A DNA stretch of 64,000 nt, taken from positions 4,588,001 to 4,652,000 of the forward strand of contig NC_133298.1 of the NCBI RefSeq assembly GCF_005239225.2. The letters are read 5' to 3'. The stretch's first letter is position 1. Each line of letters begins with the position of its first letter. Both the position numbers and the translations under genes were made by a program. The notes beneath the pieces were generated by a model. The model searched no databases. It saw only the letters and a program-made list of their open reading frames with translations, and was not told the origin of the DNA. Of this stretch, positions 1 to 12,322 are shown piece by piece. Origin of the DNA: Populus alba (taxonomy: Eukaryota; Streptophyta; Magnoliopsida; Malpighiales; Salicaceae).

Positions 1-1692
1 ACTATTTTCATCAGAGTCCACTGCCTATTAATGAAGTTGAAATCTTTAATTTAAAAGAGCCACGAACCACCTCTGTAAATGCACTCATTTGATAAGGATG
101 CATGTTATAAGGAATACACTCAATGCAACAGTAACAAGGTCTACTGTTAGAAATCAACATGCTTCATCTGTTATTGAAAGAAAACACAAACTAGGAAATT
201 ACCAACGAGTTCCTCCCAAACCCAAGTTTTCTTTCTACTTCTTCCATTTCATAACAAACAACATGTCCTTCTCCTAATTCAACATGAAATGGTTGGCAGT
301 GTTAGTACTCAATTGAAAGCCAATATTTAAACAGTTCAAGAGTGAAACTGTGAAAGAATCCCTATCCACCCACCAAGGCATATGTCCCTGTACACGGTCC
401 TTGCACCAAAAAGGAATACATCTGAATCTGAGCTGAAACAACCATCCTGATAATCATTATCATAATGATGAGAAAATTGGCAAGTATTTCCTAATCCAAA
501 CAGAACTCAAGAGTATAAAATTCCTACTTACACACAATGATTCTGAGTTTAACAATGCACACTGTGCTTCAGCTTCAGCTTCCTCAATGCTGCATTTGGA
601 AAGAGAGAAGTTATATATATATTACTGTTCAGACCTCTAATATTACTTTCAGCAGAGTAGAGGCAAAAAAGAAAAAGCGCCAACCAAATTCTGTTAAAAT
701 TACCTATCTAAGCAAGGGATCCCAAGTGCTAATCCAATATCTTTTGCTTCTTTGATCATGCATGAGAACTCTGATCCCATGTTTCTCCGAAGTGAGCATG
801 CTTTTTGTGAATTTGTTTCATCTTGGGTAACCTACAGCATAGAGAAATCCTTTTCAATTCAAGAACCAGGAGAAACTTCAAAAAAAAAAAAAAAAAAAAA
901 CATAAAAAGCATCCAACTGCGTACACATGAATAAAAGAAATTGAACATGGCACGGTGACAGTTGCCTACCTCAAGTCCTAAATTCAAGCGCCGACGGTAA
1001 GTGGCTAATTTGATAGCAGGGATTGATCCATCTACCAGACAACAATACAACAAAGCTAGCACAGTTCAAAATTCTTAAAACAAGTAAAACACATACTCCA
1101 TAAATTCACAAACAGTCAACAGCAAATGAGATACTAAAGATTCATAGGTGATTCAATAGCTTCTTTAATCATAATAAAAATATCACCAATACTATTATCC
1201 ATCAAAATTAAATGTCAATTCCCACTTTGCAACAAAGTCACACCTTTAGACTAACTTAACACCCCATTTCATTTCACAAAAATTAAAAACCCAATTTTTA
1301 ATATTGACGGGAAAAATTCAAAGAAAAAGAGCCCACTTAAACAAAGAAAACAAAAATAAATACCAGCAACAAAAATAAGGCTGCAATTCAAAGCAATGAG
1401 AGCTCTTAGGCGATGAAACAGATTCCTAATAGAGGGCTTGTCTTTAACCAATCCGCAGTGCGTTTTTTTTACATTTTGGAGTTGAACCATCCAACAAGAC
1501 AGATCTATACAAACCCTTTTGTTCCTAAAACACAACAAAAACAAGAAATTCAAAAAAGAAACATAAAGCTGTTGTCTTTTTGGTTGCCAGGAAAAATAAA
1601 AGAAAAGAAAGATGAAAACTTCACTGGAGATGGTGAAGCGGCAGGGTCTTCTTGCATGATTCTAAGATGTCCCATAAGTTCTTCACTCCCAT
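1..1692 (-). CDS. SEND1: SEND1/GEN2-like flap/Holliday-junction endonuclease, 5' part (3' end beyond window)
   Basis: Rad2/XPG-family structure-specific nuclease that cuts branched or single-stranded DNA in the nucleus. The ATG is at 1692. Exons, all GT-AG with consistent phase: 1625-1692, 1364-1524, 970-1031, 704-831, 532-589, 374-446 and 203-273. The protein starts MGVKNLWDILESCKKTLPLH, the conserved XPG-N start, followed by VCIDLSCWMVQ with the conserved Asp. An XPG-I segment follows with EEAEAEAQCALLN (catalytic Glu cluster), then DSDVFLFGARTVYRD. The last visible exon ends at LGFGRNSL, just before the helix-hairpin-helix region normally carried by the next exon. Bases 1-202 look like intron 7. 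Distinguished from GEN1 by the KTLPLHHLQ start. The Glu cluster has an extra EA pair compared with the usual EEAEAQ. No single long ORF shows this gene. Confidence 0.88.
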
Positions 1693-3000
1693 GTTTGTTA
1701 GATGCTGACCAGAGAGATCCGTTTAAGAGGGAAAATGGGGTGTTCTGGGTTTTATTTCAAAAAACACCACCTTTACTTTCTATCTACCTCTAGTCACTAC
1801 TGACTTCTATCTGTAACTTGAGATAACAGTTAACTGCCCAAATCAGTACTCTAATTGACTGGGGAGTCGACCCATTGACCCACTAACTCGGAACTTGGAC
1901 AGTTTCTTTCAAAACTAAGTACGTAGTTAACTTACACCAACATAAACTATCTTTGTAGGAAGGTTGGACAGAGCTTTCTTGTAAAAATATTTGCCCCACT
2001 CACAATGAGAATATTTCATTCCTCAACTCATGATCCAAACAAAACTTAGATGAAACAGGTTTTTTTTTTTTTTGCCCTCAAAATGATGAAACTTCCTCTC
2101 TTTTTTAAATTGTCCAAACCATTGCCATTTTAAGAAAAAAAAAAAAAAATAATAAAAATAAAAATCGTGGGTTGCGCACTCCATCTATAACTTTATTTTT
2201 ACACTGTGTTTCTTAAGTTCTAATAATTATTTTTTAAAATATTTTTTATTTAAAAATTTATTAAATAATACTTTTTTATTTTTTAAAATTTATTTTTATA
2301 TCAGGATATTAAAATAATGTAAAAATATAAATAATTTTAAATTTTTAAAAAAAAAAAACACAGATGATTGCAAAAATAAACAAGCTATTTGACCAATTAT
2401 CATGTTTTTTGGGCTGGGAATAAAGATTTGGTCTTTTGACCTTGGACATTGAAAAAATACATCAACATTCACTTGATGTATTTAAAAATAAAAATAAAAT
2501 TTCCAAAATATCAATTTTTGCAATGGTCTTGACAATTAATTTAACAAAAATGTAGTAGAAAATGTTGAAGTGGGCAAATAATTATTGAGTTTATATCATT
2601 AATCCAGCTCTCAGAATTGTATGCCATAAGCTTCTGTGATCAGTGTTCCATACGTGTTAGCCATCTCTTTTCCATATTTTGTCCCAAGCTGGGATGATGA
2701 TGAAGCAGCCTTGAGTGCAACTGAACTACATATGTGATTGACTGCTTTGTATATAATAATAACCTATTGATCACACTTTATTAAAGTTGCTATGAAAAAT
2801 AAAAAAATAAAAATCAGAAGAAAAAATTAGAAAACGTTGCCTCTTTATCAAAGTTGATATGGAAAGAAGATAAACAAATAAACTAGCTCTTAATGTAAAT
2901 GAAGGTTTAACAGGGCTAGCCGCCTAGCTCTCACCTTGCAAGACCGTCAAGAGAGACAAAATTTTGAAATATTGAGATTCTATCGTTAATCATCTCTCAA
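1693..3000. other. Spacer upstream of the endonuclease gene
   Basis: Contains the presumed promoter and 5' leader of the minus-strand endonuclease near 1700-1800. AT-rich DNA follows, including poly-A and poly-T runs near 2060 and 2135 and a degenerate AT-rich repeat at 2210-2360. I see no coding signal. Confidence 0.5.
2210..2360. repeat. Degenerate copy of a dispersed AT-rich repeat
   Basis: Shares the phrase order (tattttttatttaaaaatt, then ttaaaataat, then aaaaatataaa) with segments at 19.0-19.8, 31.8, 46.8 and 47.2-47.5 kb. The similarity goes beyond simple AT-richness. It looks like a decayed non-autonomous transposon family. Confidence 0.45.
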
Positions 3001-3174
3001 AACCATGGCCAAAAGCTTCACTTTAAGGTTTTTCGAGATGAAGAATACACCGAGAAGTGGTTCTTACCGCAGTCTAAAGTGTACATAGATGATGATACAA
3101 AGCATACATCAAATTTCAATACATGAAGCTTTTTCCACCCATGTGCTGTGGTGATCACTCTAATCTTTTGCTGG

Positions 3175-3625
3175 CTGGGGAAGTTCGGATATTTAGAGAT
3201 CAACCATTTCAGCCACAAACATCCTTTGAGGTTCCGAAGAGACTTCAGTTTCATCTGTGATGGATGCTCCGGAGTTTGGGATCATAATCTTATGTATGAC
3301 GTACGAGTGTGATTACAAGTCATGCGACTTCAAGCTGCGTCTATTTTGCAGAGTTGCTGTGAACGTTTCAAAATCCCTACCATCCACACCCTGTCATCTT
3401 AAGAGCAAGTCCTAGTGGTGAAGAGGAACACTTTGTAAGCATTTCCTATGGTTTAGAGCTTGGATAGGAGTTTCGCTACCACTGTGATCAATGCAATCTA
3501 AACTTTGAATATATGATGTGCTGTTCTGAAGGCCAGAGCAGAAGAAGGTTATGACTTGCTTCACCATTTTATCCACTTACATCCGTTGGTACCTTTGAAG
3601 AAGCTTCCTGGTAAGAGGGACTGTT
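3175..3625 (+). pseudogene. Relic of a DC1-domain (Cys/His-rich) protein gene
   Basis: Translation in shifting plus-strand frames gives DC1-type pieces. HFSHKHPLRFRRDFSFICDG is near 3205, CDYKSCDFKLRLFC near 3310, FRYHCDQCNLNFEYMMCC near 3470, and a final HFIHLHPLVPL-like piece near 3565. The spacing of HxxHxHPL, CxxC and FxLxxxC matches the divergent C1 domain that plants carry in large gene families. Stop codons and several frameshifts interrupt it and no intact ORF remains. The assignment rests on the motif pattern only. Confidence 0.6.
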
Positions 3626-3829
3626 TAATTATGTCTTATAATTAAGACAATCTGAGATGCCATGCTTTTTTTCTTTGATTGATGAGCGGACATGCCATTG
3701 TATGCATAAATCAAAAGAATAAAAGTAATAGTTAAAGACCTCAAGGGATTTTAATCTTACAGGCTATTCATCCCTTCTTCTTGTCATTCATTTCGCCTGG
3801 GTACAAGGCTTACAAGTTTTGATTCTCTT

Positions 3830-4860
3830 AGACGATGAGGAATTCTAACAAGTTCATACTTTCCCCTCTTCTGATCATACCATGTAAGTTTGTCCAAGAG
3901 ATCCTTGTCAGTTGTCATGATCATCTTTATCCTTTGTGAACATGTTGCTAAGGACATCGGATTTATATTTATGTAGCCTTCTCAAGAAAAATACCACATG
4001 AGTGAAAACATTTTGACCCATGAATCCTCCATTCCATATGTCAAAGTTACTTTGACGAGAAGAAGCCAAGCAAAGGCATTGTCTCAAGACACCTACTCTC
4101 CAATAGGAATGACCAGGATCCCCTAAGTTCGGCCATGGCGTTGTGCAAAACTCTTCCCTTTGAATATCAAATGCTACCGTTTTTTATTCATGCTTCATGA
4201 TGAACAACCAAGGAAAAGCTTCATAAACAGCACATATCTTCGGGGATTCTGGATAGGTGGAACAATTGCTCTCCATGAATTAGTCTTCAAGCTATAAACT
4301 ACTTCAATGCTACAACCATGAAACATTTTAGGCAACCGTGCAATTCTCAAAACCTTGTATTCATCGTTGATTGAATCATGTCCAAATGCATGTTCACTTC
4401 AAGGATGTCATTGGATTCCCTGCAACCTTAATAGGCGCAACCCTTGGGGGTTTTTTCTCCATTTATTGACGGGTTCCTCACGGTGAAGTACCTGCCTCTG
4501 CTGCGGCCGTCAGATTTTAGAATGCAAATCAAGCCATTGCAAGAGCCCAAGATTGCGGTGCTGCGACCAGCTTCAAACGGGCCGGCGTCAAATTCTTTGG
4601 GTTGCCACTGGGAATAAGCAAAGGTACTGTTAGGAAGGACTTCCATTCCATTATGAAGAATGTGACTTCCTTTGGTATTCTTTTCATCTCTATGAAGAAC
4701 AAATGGAGGAACAGAAAATGAAGGATTGGATGTTCACTCAATTTGACAAGAGTTGATAATGGAAACCTAATGAAAGGTCCTTTCAATTCTTCATTTGTAA
4801 TCTTCAATCCATCTAATTTGAATAGAAAACTCTTATCATATCCCTCCTTCGTAACTTTTC
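3830..4860 (-). pseudogene. Relic of an F-box / F-box-associated domain protein gene
   Basis: Minus-strand pieces read like the C-terminal interaction domain of plant F-box proteins. GSCNGLICILKSDGR lies near 4530, followed by a RNPS-type element. Then come DEYKVLRIARLPKMFHG near 4340, VVYSLKTNSWR near 4290, and AFDIQREEFCTTPWPNLGDP with WRVGVLRQCLCLASS around 4070-4170. The pieces lie in different frames with in-frame stops, and I did not find the F-box helices. It looks like a decayed, inactive member of this fast-evolving family of ubiquitin-ligase substrate adaptors. Confidence 0.65.
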
Positions 4861-5444
4861 ATTACTCTCAAATTTGAATGAATTAACAGTCATCCGTCTC
4901 TCTTCTTTGTTAGCCATTACTTAACCCATCCATCCTTCTCCCTATTCATTCCTCTTAGCAAACACTACTTGAGAGTTAAAGCTTGTGTATTAACCAAAAC
5001 CTCCGTGGTTTTCAAAATATGAGATGGACAAGACGTAGGAGATATGATCAATGTGGTTACACTTTCAATTTTCGTAAGAAAAACGTAGACTATCAAAATA
5101 TACAAAATTCTTTTTACACAACGCAAGAAATTCAGTTTCAACTCTGCTGCCATCACTACATAATTGCCGCATCACATACTGTACATGCTATCTGGCTCTC
5201 AGAATCTACCATTTATCAAAAAAACCACAAGCCAAAGCTGATTGCAGCATCACGTGTACATGCATTATCTGGTTACCAATGCAACTGAACTTAACCAAAG
5301 TGAAAATTTCAAGAACAATGCTATTGCCAGCAACAGGGTACAGGGAGGAATCCCGGAATCTGGTACAAACTGGCAAATGAGGTTGTGTTCTCAAGAATGG
5401 AGAAAGGGCGAGGAAAAAAATACTGAGGTTAGCTAATTCCATCT

Positions 5445-8400
5445 TTACTTCGCTAAGAATTCCTTTGCGATGCTCCTTGCTTTCTCCAAAAACTGGGAGC
5501 TTCTTGCAACATCATCATCAAACATTGCAGACTTCAAGTTTGAAAAGAATTCCCTATAAGCAGCAGTTGAGTCTTCTGACTTCTCGATTCTTCCATCAGA
5601 TCTCAACATGTTCTCCTGTGCCTCTTCTTGTTGCTGAACTGGCAGAGTTTCCAGCAACTGTTCATTTCCCAATCTGCTGCTTAACACAGCTTCCAGCCTT
5701 GCAGCCATGATAGTGGCCCTTCTGATACATGATGGAGGTAGCTGCATTGGAGAGAAGAGTACCCAAGTCACATTAACATCAGAATCATAAAAAGTGACTA
5801 ACTGAAAAAACAAAAATCTCAAATTTCAAAGAAACTACCCTTTTTTTCATCATAGAACTTGCAGTTTATAAGTTCAACTAGAACTGCCAAGAAATTTTCC
5901 TTTCAGTTTACACCAGATTCCATGTGTGTGTGGGCATGAGTTAGAGAGAGAGAATACCTCAGCAAGTTGAGCAACCTTAAATCCAAAACTCTTCTCTGAA
6001 ACACCGGGCACCAGCTTGTAAAGGTAAGTGACATCTTCAGTATCACATGTTGACTCAATGGCAACCTTGCTTTTTTCTGAGGTCAAATATGAAACATGGT
6101 ATGCCCCCACAGAGCCTGGAAATTCAGTTTTAATCTCAGCAATTTTAGGGTAGTGGGTTACAAATAAGACCATGCATCTTTTCTGATCCAGTAGATGGTA
6201 TAATGTAGCATAAGCAATAGCTTCACCATCATATGTGCTTGTGCCTCTACCAAGCTCATCTATGATTACCAGTGACTGTGCTGTGCATTTGCGGAGTATA
6301 TGAGAAGCCTCACTCAGCTCTTCCAGAAAGGTACTTCTCCCTTGTTGAATACTGTCAGAAGCCCCCATTCGGGTGTAGATGCCATCTAACACATGCAGTT
6401 TTGCTGACAATGCTGGTACAAAGGAACCAACCTAGGGGGATCAGAGGGCACCTTTGAATGAATGGTCATGCGACTTTCATTTTGTCCAACAAAAGCAAGA
6501 AAGAGGAAAAGGTGGCTTCAACAATTTAACAATCAGAAACTTCAGGGTTTCATGAAAGATAAAGCTAGGAGACAAGGATGCATATTAATTAATTATGAAG
6601 TTCTAAAATGATGGAGTTAACTGAGGTATCCAGAAAATATGAAAGTACTAGCAAGAGTTCAGCAAAGAATACAACTGAATGTGCATAGCAATCAGGAAGC
6701 ATCCAGCCACCCTAACAACTTACAGATAAGAAAAGAACGTAGGAGAGTGCAATTCTACCTGAGCCATCAAGGCAATAAGAGCAACCTGGCGAATGTAGCA
6801 ACTTTTTCCTCCCATATTGGGTCCAGTAACAATCTGGCAATACTCTTTATCTGCACACAAATTTGTGTCATTCGGGACAAAATTGTCTTGTAAAATTGTC
6901 TCCAAGACCTGGTTAAGATAGGTAAGTAATCAGCAAGTAGCTCCCAATAACTTTAAAGCTATCATATAATACACACAACAGATTAAGTTCAACAAGCAAA
7001 ATATTGGACCTCATAAATTCAAGACATAGAATATTAAATAGATTTTGCATGAAAATACATACAGGATGGCGACCAGAGCAAATGTTTATCTGAAGAGGTT
7101 CACTGTCATCCACAAACATGGGCCGGACATAATTCTGCCAAAAAAAACAATCACACAACTTCAAACTAATCAGAAATTGAAGCAAACTCTTTGATTCTTC
7201 AAGGATGTACCTTATTTTTCAAAAGAGTAGCAAACGAGAACAAACAATCCAAAGTGGCAAGAGCTTGAACAGCACCTCGGAACTCAGCATAATATATACC
7301 AAAACCCCTTAGAAAGCTATCCCAGGCAGCTCGAGAGACAATCATGAGCTCCTCGTTAGCGAGTAATAGCTGGTCTAAGGCAGTCAAAACTTCAGGCGGG
7401 TGATACCGAATCATTTTCTTGGTACTGTTTACCTTGACCCAATTTAATGGCACCTTGAAATCCAAGGGCAACTGCAGTTAAAACTAGATCAAATTAGCCA
7501 GCTAACAAATAATATTGTAGATAAGATAACATAAGCAGTCAAGTTGTTGACTTCTGAAAAATGCAATTCTGCAACTGGAAAAAGGGCCAGGGGTGCATGC
7601 CAAACATACAGCCCAAAACAATTATGCTCGATTTTACATAATAAGAGGTCAATTTAAGAACAGGAAGTTACTGCCAATAAAATCCAAGAGCTCCATACTA
7701 AAAGAAATCTAATTTGGCATAGATATGTAAATATTGCGTTTCTTTAACAAAATAAAATACATTTCTTTATTCCCAGAATGTATTGGCTGGGCTACCTCTA
7801 TCAGATGTGTGGTTCCAGACACACTCATGAATTCCAAGTTGCGCATCTGAAGTTGTTTGCGATACAAACCAATTAAAGAATCCAATTTCTCCTTTGCAAA
7901 TTGAACAGCTTCCCGAGCTCTTGCAACCTGTGGATGAAGAGTTGGATTCAGAAAGAATTTTAAATTTTATATCAGCCTAAATAAATCCCAATAGTGATGA
8001 AATTCAGAAGGTGAAGAACTTCGGAAAAAAGTACAAACCTCTGGAAATTGGTCATCAGAAATAATGATCAAGTTTGTCAGGTCACCTTGTTCAGCTGCTT
8101 CTTTGTTTAGAGTAGACAATAGTTTTGCAGCATTACCAACTACACTTGAGGATGAAGCAGCCAAAATCAGTCTTTTCAAAAGAACTGACTTCACAGTCAT
8201 TGATCCCACCCCGTCATAATTATGCTCCTCTTGAATGCAAAGTCGCTTAAGTCGTTTTCCAGCAGCTAATATAGCTTGAAAAACTGCAATAAACTGTCAT
8301 TCAGTCATTTAAATCTGTTAGCAGCAAAGCAGTAAGCATGAAAAATTGGTACAAACAATTGTTAGATCAAAAACTAAACTCGCATGAATATCTGAGATGC

Positions 8401-11216
8401 AGCTAGTGCTACTCAGTCACCCATAGCCACACAAGCACAGCAAATGGGAGATGAGAATGAAGAAAGATAAGTAAGGTACATAATTAAGAACATAAGCAGA
8501 AACTAGTCACAAATTATTGTATAAATAAGAGCATATATGACAAGTGATGTGTCAATAGTTACTTCAGATGCAGTTGCAGTCCGATGGAAAATTCTTGTTA
8601 TTCCACGTTCAATATCAGGTGATCTTCCCAAAGCAGTCAAAACAACAGAAAGCAGATAATACAAGTCAGGTTGTACAATTGCTACTTCCAAATCATCCTC
8701 GTCAAGTTCGCTTACACACTGAGAATCTTTATACGATCCCATGCATTCTGCAATCTCAGAAACAGCATCAAGACGAGCGGATATCATGTTTCTATCACAT
8801 AAAGGGTGAGTCACCTGCATCATGAATCAAACTCAAAAATTGCATAGTGACTATAACCATAGTTGAAATTATATATCAAGTTAAAAACAGCCCATACCCA
8901 ATGTCTGAGTAGCCTTGAACCATATATTGTAAGAGTATGATTCATGATATGCAGCAAGGAACCAGACTCAGACCCATCTGAGTTATTTCTCAAAACCTGA
9001 ACATGGTGATACCTCCATCTTTTTAGCACAAACAAAGTCTAAACAGAGAATAAGAAAGACTTGAATGAGCAAAAAATGAACTTAAAAAATGATCAAGGTT
9101 CCATTTATTATGATAGATTGTTTATGCATTAGTTTTACAAAAAACTGCAAACTGAATTTACAAGAATGTAGTCAAGTTCCTAAAAACTATAAGTTAGTTC
9201 CACAAATTCTTCAATTAGCTATGACTAGTCAAAAATCATTTCTCTATTTTCCACAACATTGTCCTTTTCAGACACTAAAAAGGATGGAATCGTGGAAGAA
9301 AATCACATGATAAAAATCGATCCCCAATACACTCTTTTTCAGGATCTTGATCGTGTTTCAACCTTAAGAGCACAATAGATAAAATTATTCGAAGGAGGGA
9401 GCTAGTTTTATTTCACAAACCCTCCCTGCCATATGCCATGAGTTGATAACAAAATCCTGGAAGGAGGGTTACTAGTAAGAGTGTGCCGTGGACCTTCATT
9501 GACAACCACTTGCAGTTAAGCAAACCAATACTTTCTTAGTTTCTCAGCATATCAATTACCTCTAATTGCTGGAGTGTATTGGCTGAAAGATTCATCTCCA
9601 TGTTGCTTGAGAAGGGCCGAAAAGATGCTCCAAGGCATAACATTCTATCAAATCCAAATTGTTTCAGGTGGCGAACAGTTAAGGCCAATGCTTCCACAGC
9701 CAAATCAGGCATTTTTATTACTCCCTTCATGACCCAAAAAAGAAGTTCAAGAAGATAACAATGGCTAAGTATAGACAAATATATTCTTACTCCGCATTTA
9801 AAAAATTAAGAAATATCAAACCTGAATTGCTAGGTGACAAGACCCCTGTTCTTTGGCCTCTGTCATTTGCTTTTCATTATCTCCTAGATTATCTTCAATC
9901 ATATTCTCATATAAAGACATCACATCAGCAAGTGCACCACCATCACTGAAACAATCTCGCGAGACACGCTCCACACGAACATTTGAGGAAGGTCCAGAAT
10001 ATGCCAGTAGCAACTGATAATAAACAGGCCCATGCTATCAGACTGCTTTATTTTTATTGCAATTGCTTTATGAAATTTTGATATATGGAAAAAATCTTTT
10101 CCATGTTCATTTTTAACAAACAGTTGGCCTGCGTCCTCATTATATGCAGCTAAAGCAACAGACCATGCATCACATTTAACAGCAAATTCAAGAATTGCAT
10201 AATCATCTCACATTTCAAAATTGAAAGAAAACATCTTTTCTTATACTTTTCTCCAGTTGTTGCATACAACACGTTCTAATTCTAACATAACTAGAAACTA
10301 CCTTCTCTGTTTGTTTCGAAAGTGGATCACCAAGAAGCAATTCAGCAGGAGCCAGGCTCAAAACAAAAGCTTCCAGCCCACTCCTCATAAACCCATCATT
10401 AAACTCTCCATAAACAACATCCCCTGTGGAAATCTCAACCGCAACAACACCAACTCTCACATCAAAAACCCCACCCTCAACCCCACAGTCCAAACCCTTC
10501 TCCACTACACAACACAAATAATTACTCTCACCACCACACCCCTCCTCTCCCCCTCCCACATTCTCCGCAGCCTCCAAGGTAGCTTTCGTATACAATGCCG
10601 ATAAGCCTCTACAAAATGGCCCACTTTTATTCTCTCCATGTGCCTTAATAGCCGCAGTCTCAGTCTGTTTAACAACCCCAACTTTATAACCTTCACTGAC
10701 TAACCTTCTCACATGGACATTTAATCGGAAAGTTGGAACGCTAGCGGTCATAAAGTTATGATCTTTATGTGCATAAATACCTAAAACTCTAGCAGCAATC
10801 TCGGCGTCTTCACCGAAAAATCGAAACTTGTAACCAACTTCAATCATTAAAAGAACATCGGGGTACCTTTGTTTCAAGTCAACTACTTGTTGTTCTAGAG
10901 GAGTGAACTTTTGAGTGTTTTGAGGTTGTGGGGTTTGTGGGCTTTGAGGTTCTAAGAGTTTGTCGACGAATTTTTTGTGTAAAGAGGGAAGCGGGTTTTG
11001 TGTGTGAGGTGAAAGTTTAGGTCTTTTTGGTGTGGAAGTTAAGCGAGTAGAAAGAAGATTGCGTTTTGATGGAGAGAAGGCGACTGTTGTTGTGATTTTT
11101 GGAGAGGAGGATGACGAAGGGGCTGTTTGTGGTGGTGATGGTGGTGGACTAGTGGTGGTGGGTTTTGATTTGGGAGCGAAAAAACGGGAAATTATTTGTT
11201 GTTTTTGTTTGCCCAT
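5445..11216 (-). CDS. MSH3: DNA mismatch repair protein MSH3
   Basis: MutS homologue that pairs with MSH2 as MutSbeta and recognises insertion/deletion loops in nuclear DNA. Twelve phase-0 exons: 10302-11216, 9822-10013, 9560-9724, 8898-8996, 8563-8814, 8039-8293, 7796-7927, 7211-7471, 7063-7134, 6759-6908, 5958-6431 and 5445-5741. They encode 1087 residues, the usual plant length. A PCNA-binding box QQIISRFF is at residues 6-13, followed by a Ser/Pro-rich linker. The mismatch-binding domain starts near residue 103 ([18 protein letters not shown] at 118-134). The ATPase has Walker A GPNMGGKS at 810-817 and Walker [17 protein letters not shown] with DE at 889-890. All splice sites are GT-AG and no lesions are visible. 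The start is the first ATG of the long exon-1 frame and places the PCNA box at the N-terminus, as in homologues. Confidence 0.96.
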
Positions 11217-12322
11217 GGTGGTGGAGGTTTGTGGTGGAGGAGGAGGAGAAGGTGAAGGTGAAGGGGTTTTTTCGTTGAATTGGCGCGCTTTTTGTTGTAT
11301 CCTTTCCTAGATAATCGACGGCTAGAAACAATGAAGTTTCTCTTTATGTTTCAGACATTCTGATCTGATGGCAAAACGAAAACAGAGTTTCTCTTTGTAT
11401 TGAACTTGGGCCTGCCAAGGATCACAACTGGGAAATTATCATTTGCGTTGGGTAAGAACCGGAAAACAGTTGCTTTCAGTATAACTGGACTTAATTTTCT
11501 ATTTTATGACTAGATGTTGAAAAATCCGATCCAATTTTCCATTTTCCGACCACTGTTACACATAACAGTTCACGAAACAGAAAAAGGATGGACTGACCAT
11601 TACTGAATCCAGTTGGATACAATGCCATACATACATGCTCATGATTGAACTACAAATCAAGATACTCCAAGTCTCCCTTTTACCCAAATCACTGTATTCA
11701 TAAAAAAAAAAACAAAATTTCCTGTAATTTACTCTTAGATATGAACCTTGAATATGAGGTTGCATCAAGAATGGTATAAAATATAATATATAATTTTCTA
11801 AAGAAATGGTTTTGAAAAGCTTTCCTTCACACCTCATGTGTTAATATATGTTATAGTAATGACGGTTGAAAATATTTTTTTGCTTACAAATAAAATTATT
11901 TTTAATATCAAAACAAAAACATAAAATAATTTTTTATTTTAAGCTAAAAATAAGAAATTCAAAATTTAAATAACACCACACCCTTCATGTTTTACAAAAT
12001 TTACAGTTGTGGTTTAATCTGCACAGTCTTGCTTTCTTACTTAAAGCTGAGGTTGCTACCTCCAGCAAGCTTGGGCTGCAAAAAGGCATGGAAACTTTGG
12101 AAGAGTAATGCACCCAACGCGGATATCAAGCAGCCAGCAAAACGTTCAGTTTTGTTAACGCTTTCAGTATAGAGAGCATTCCATCTTCCAAGTTAATAAT
12201 GATGAACTTCAGCTTTATAAGATCATGCACTTGTCATTGCAGTTGCATGCTATCGGTGTCGCTGCCACAACTCTGCAACTTAAGGCATTCAGAAGCATAG
12301 ACCTCACCTCGACCTTGAGTAA
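11217..12322. other. Spacer between the MSH3 start and the SNAPc3 gene end
   Basis: Holds the MSH3 promoter and leader (about 11220-11350 is GGT/GGA-rich just upstream of the ATG) and the 3' flank of the SNAPc3 gene. Both genes are on the minus strand. I see no coding sequence. Confidence 0.5.

Noticed and set aside
3018..3254. 78-codon minus-strand ORF looking faintly like leucine-rich repeat sequence.
   Set aside because: The opposite strand carries the DC1 relic with better motif agreement; this frame is probably its shadow.
11032..11310. 92-codon plus-strand ORF over the MSH3 start.
   Set aside because: Antisense shadow of the Ser/Pro-rich MSH3 exon 1 with low-complexity Gly/Val composition.
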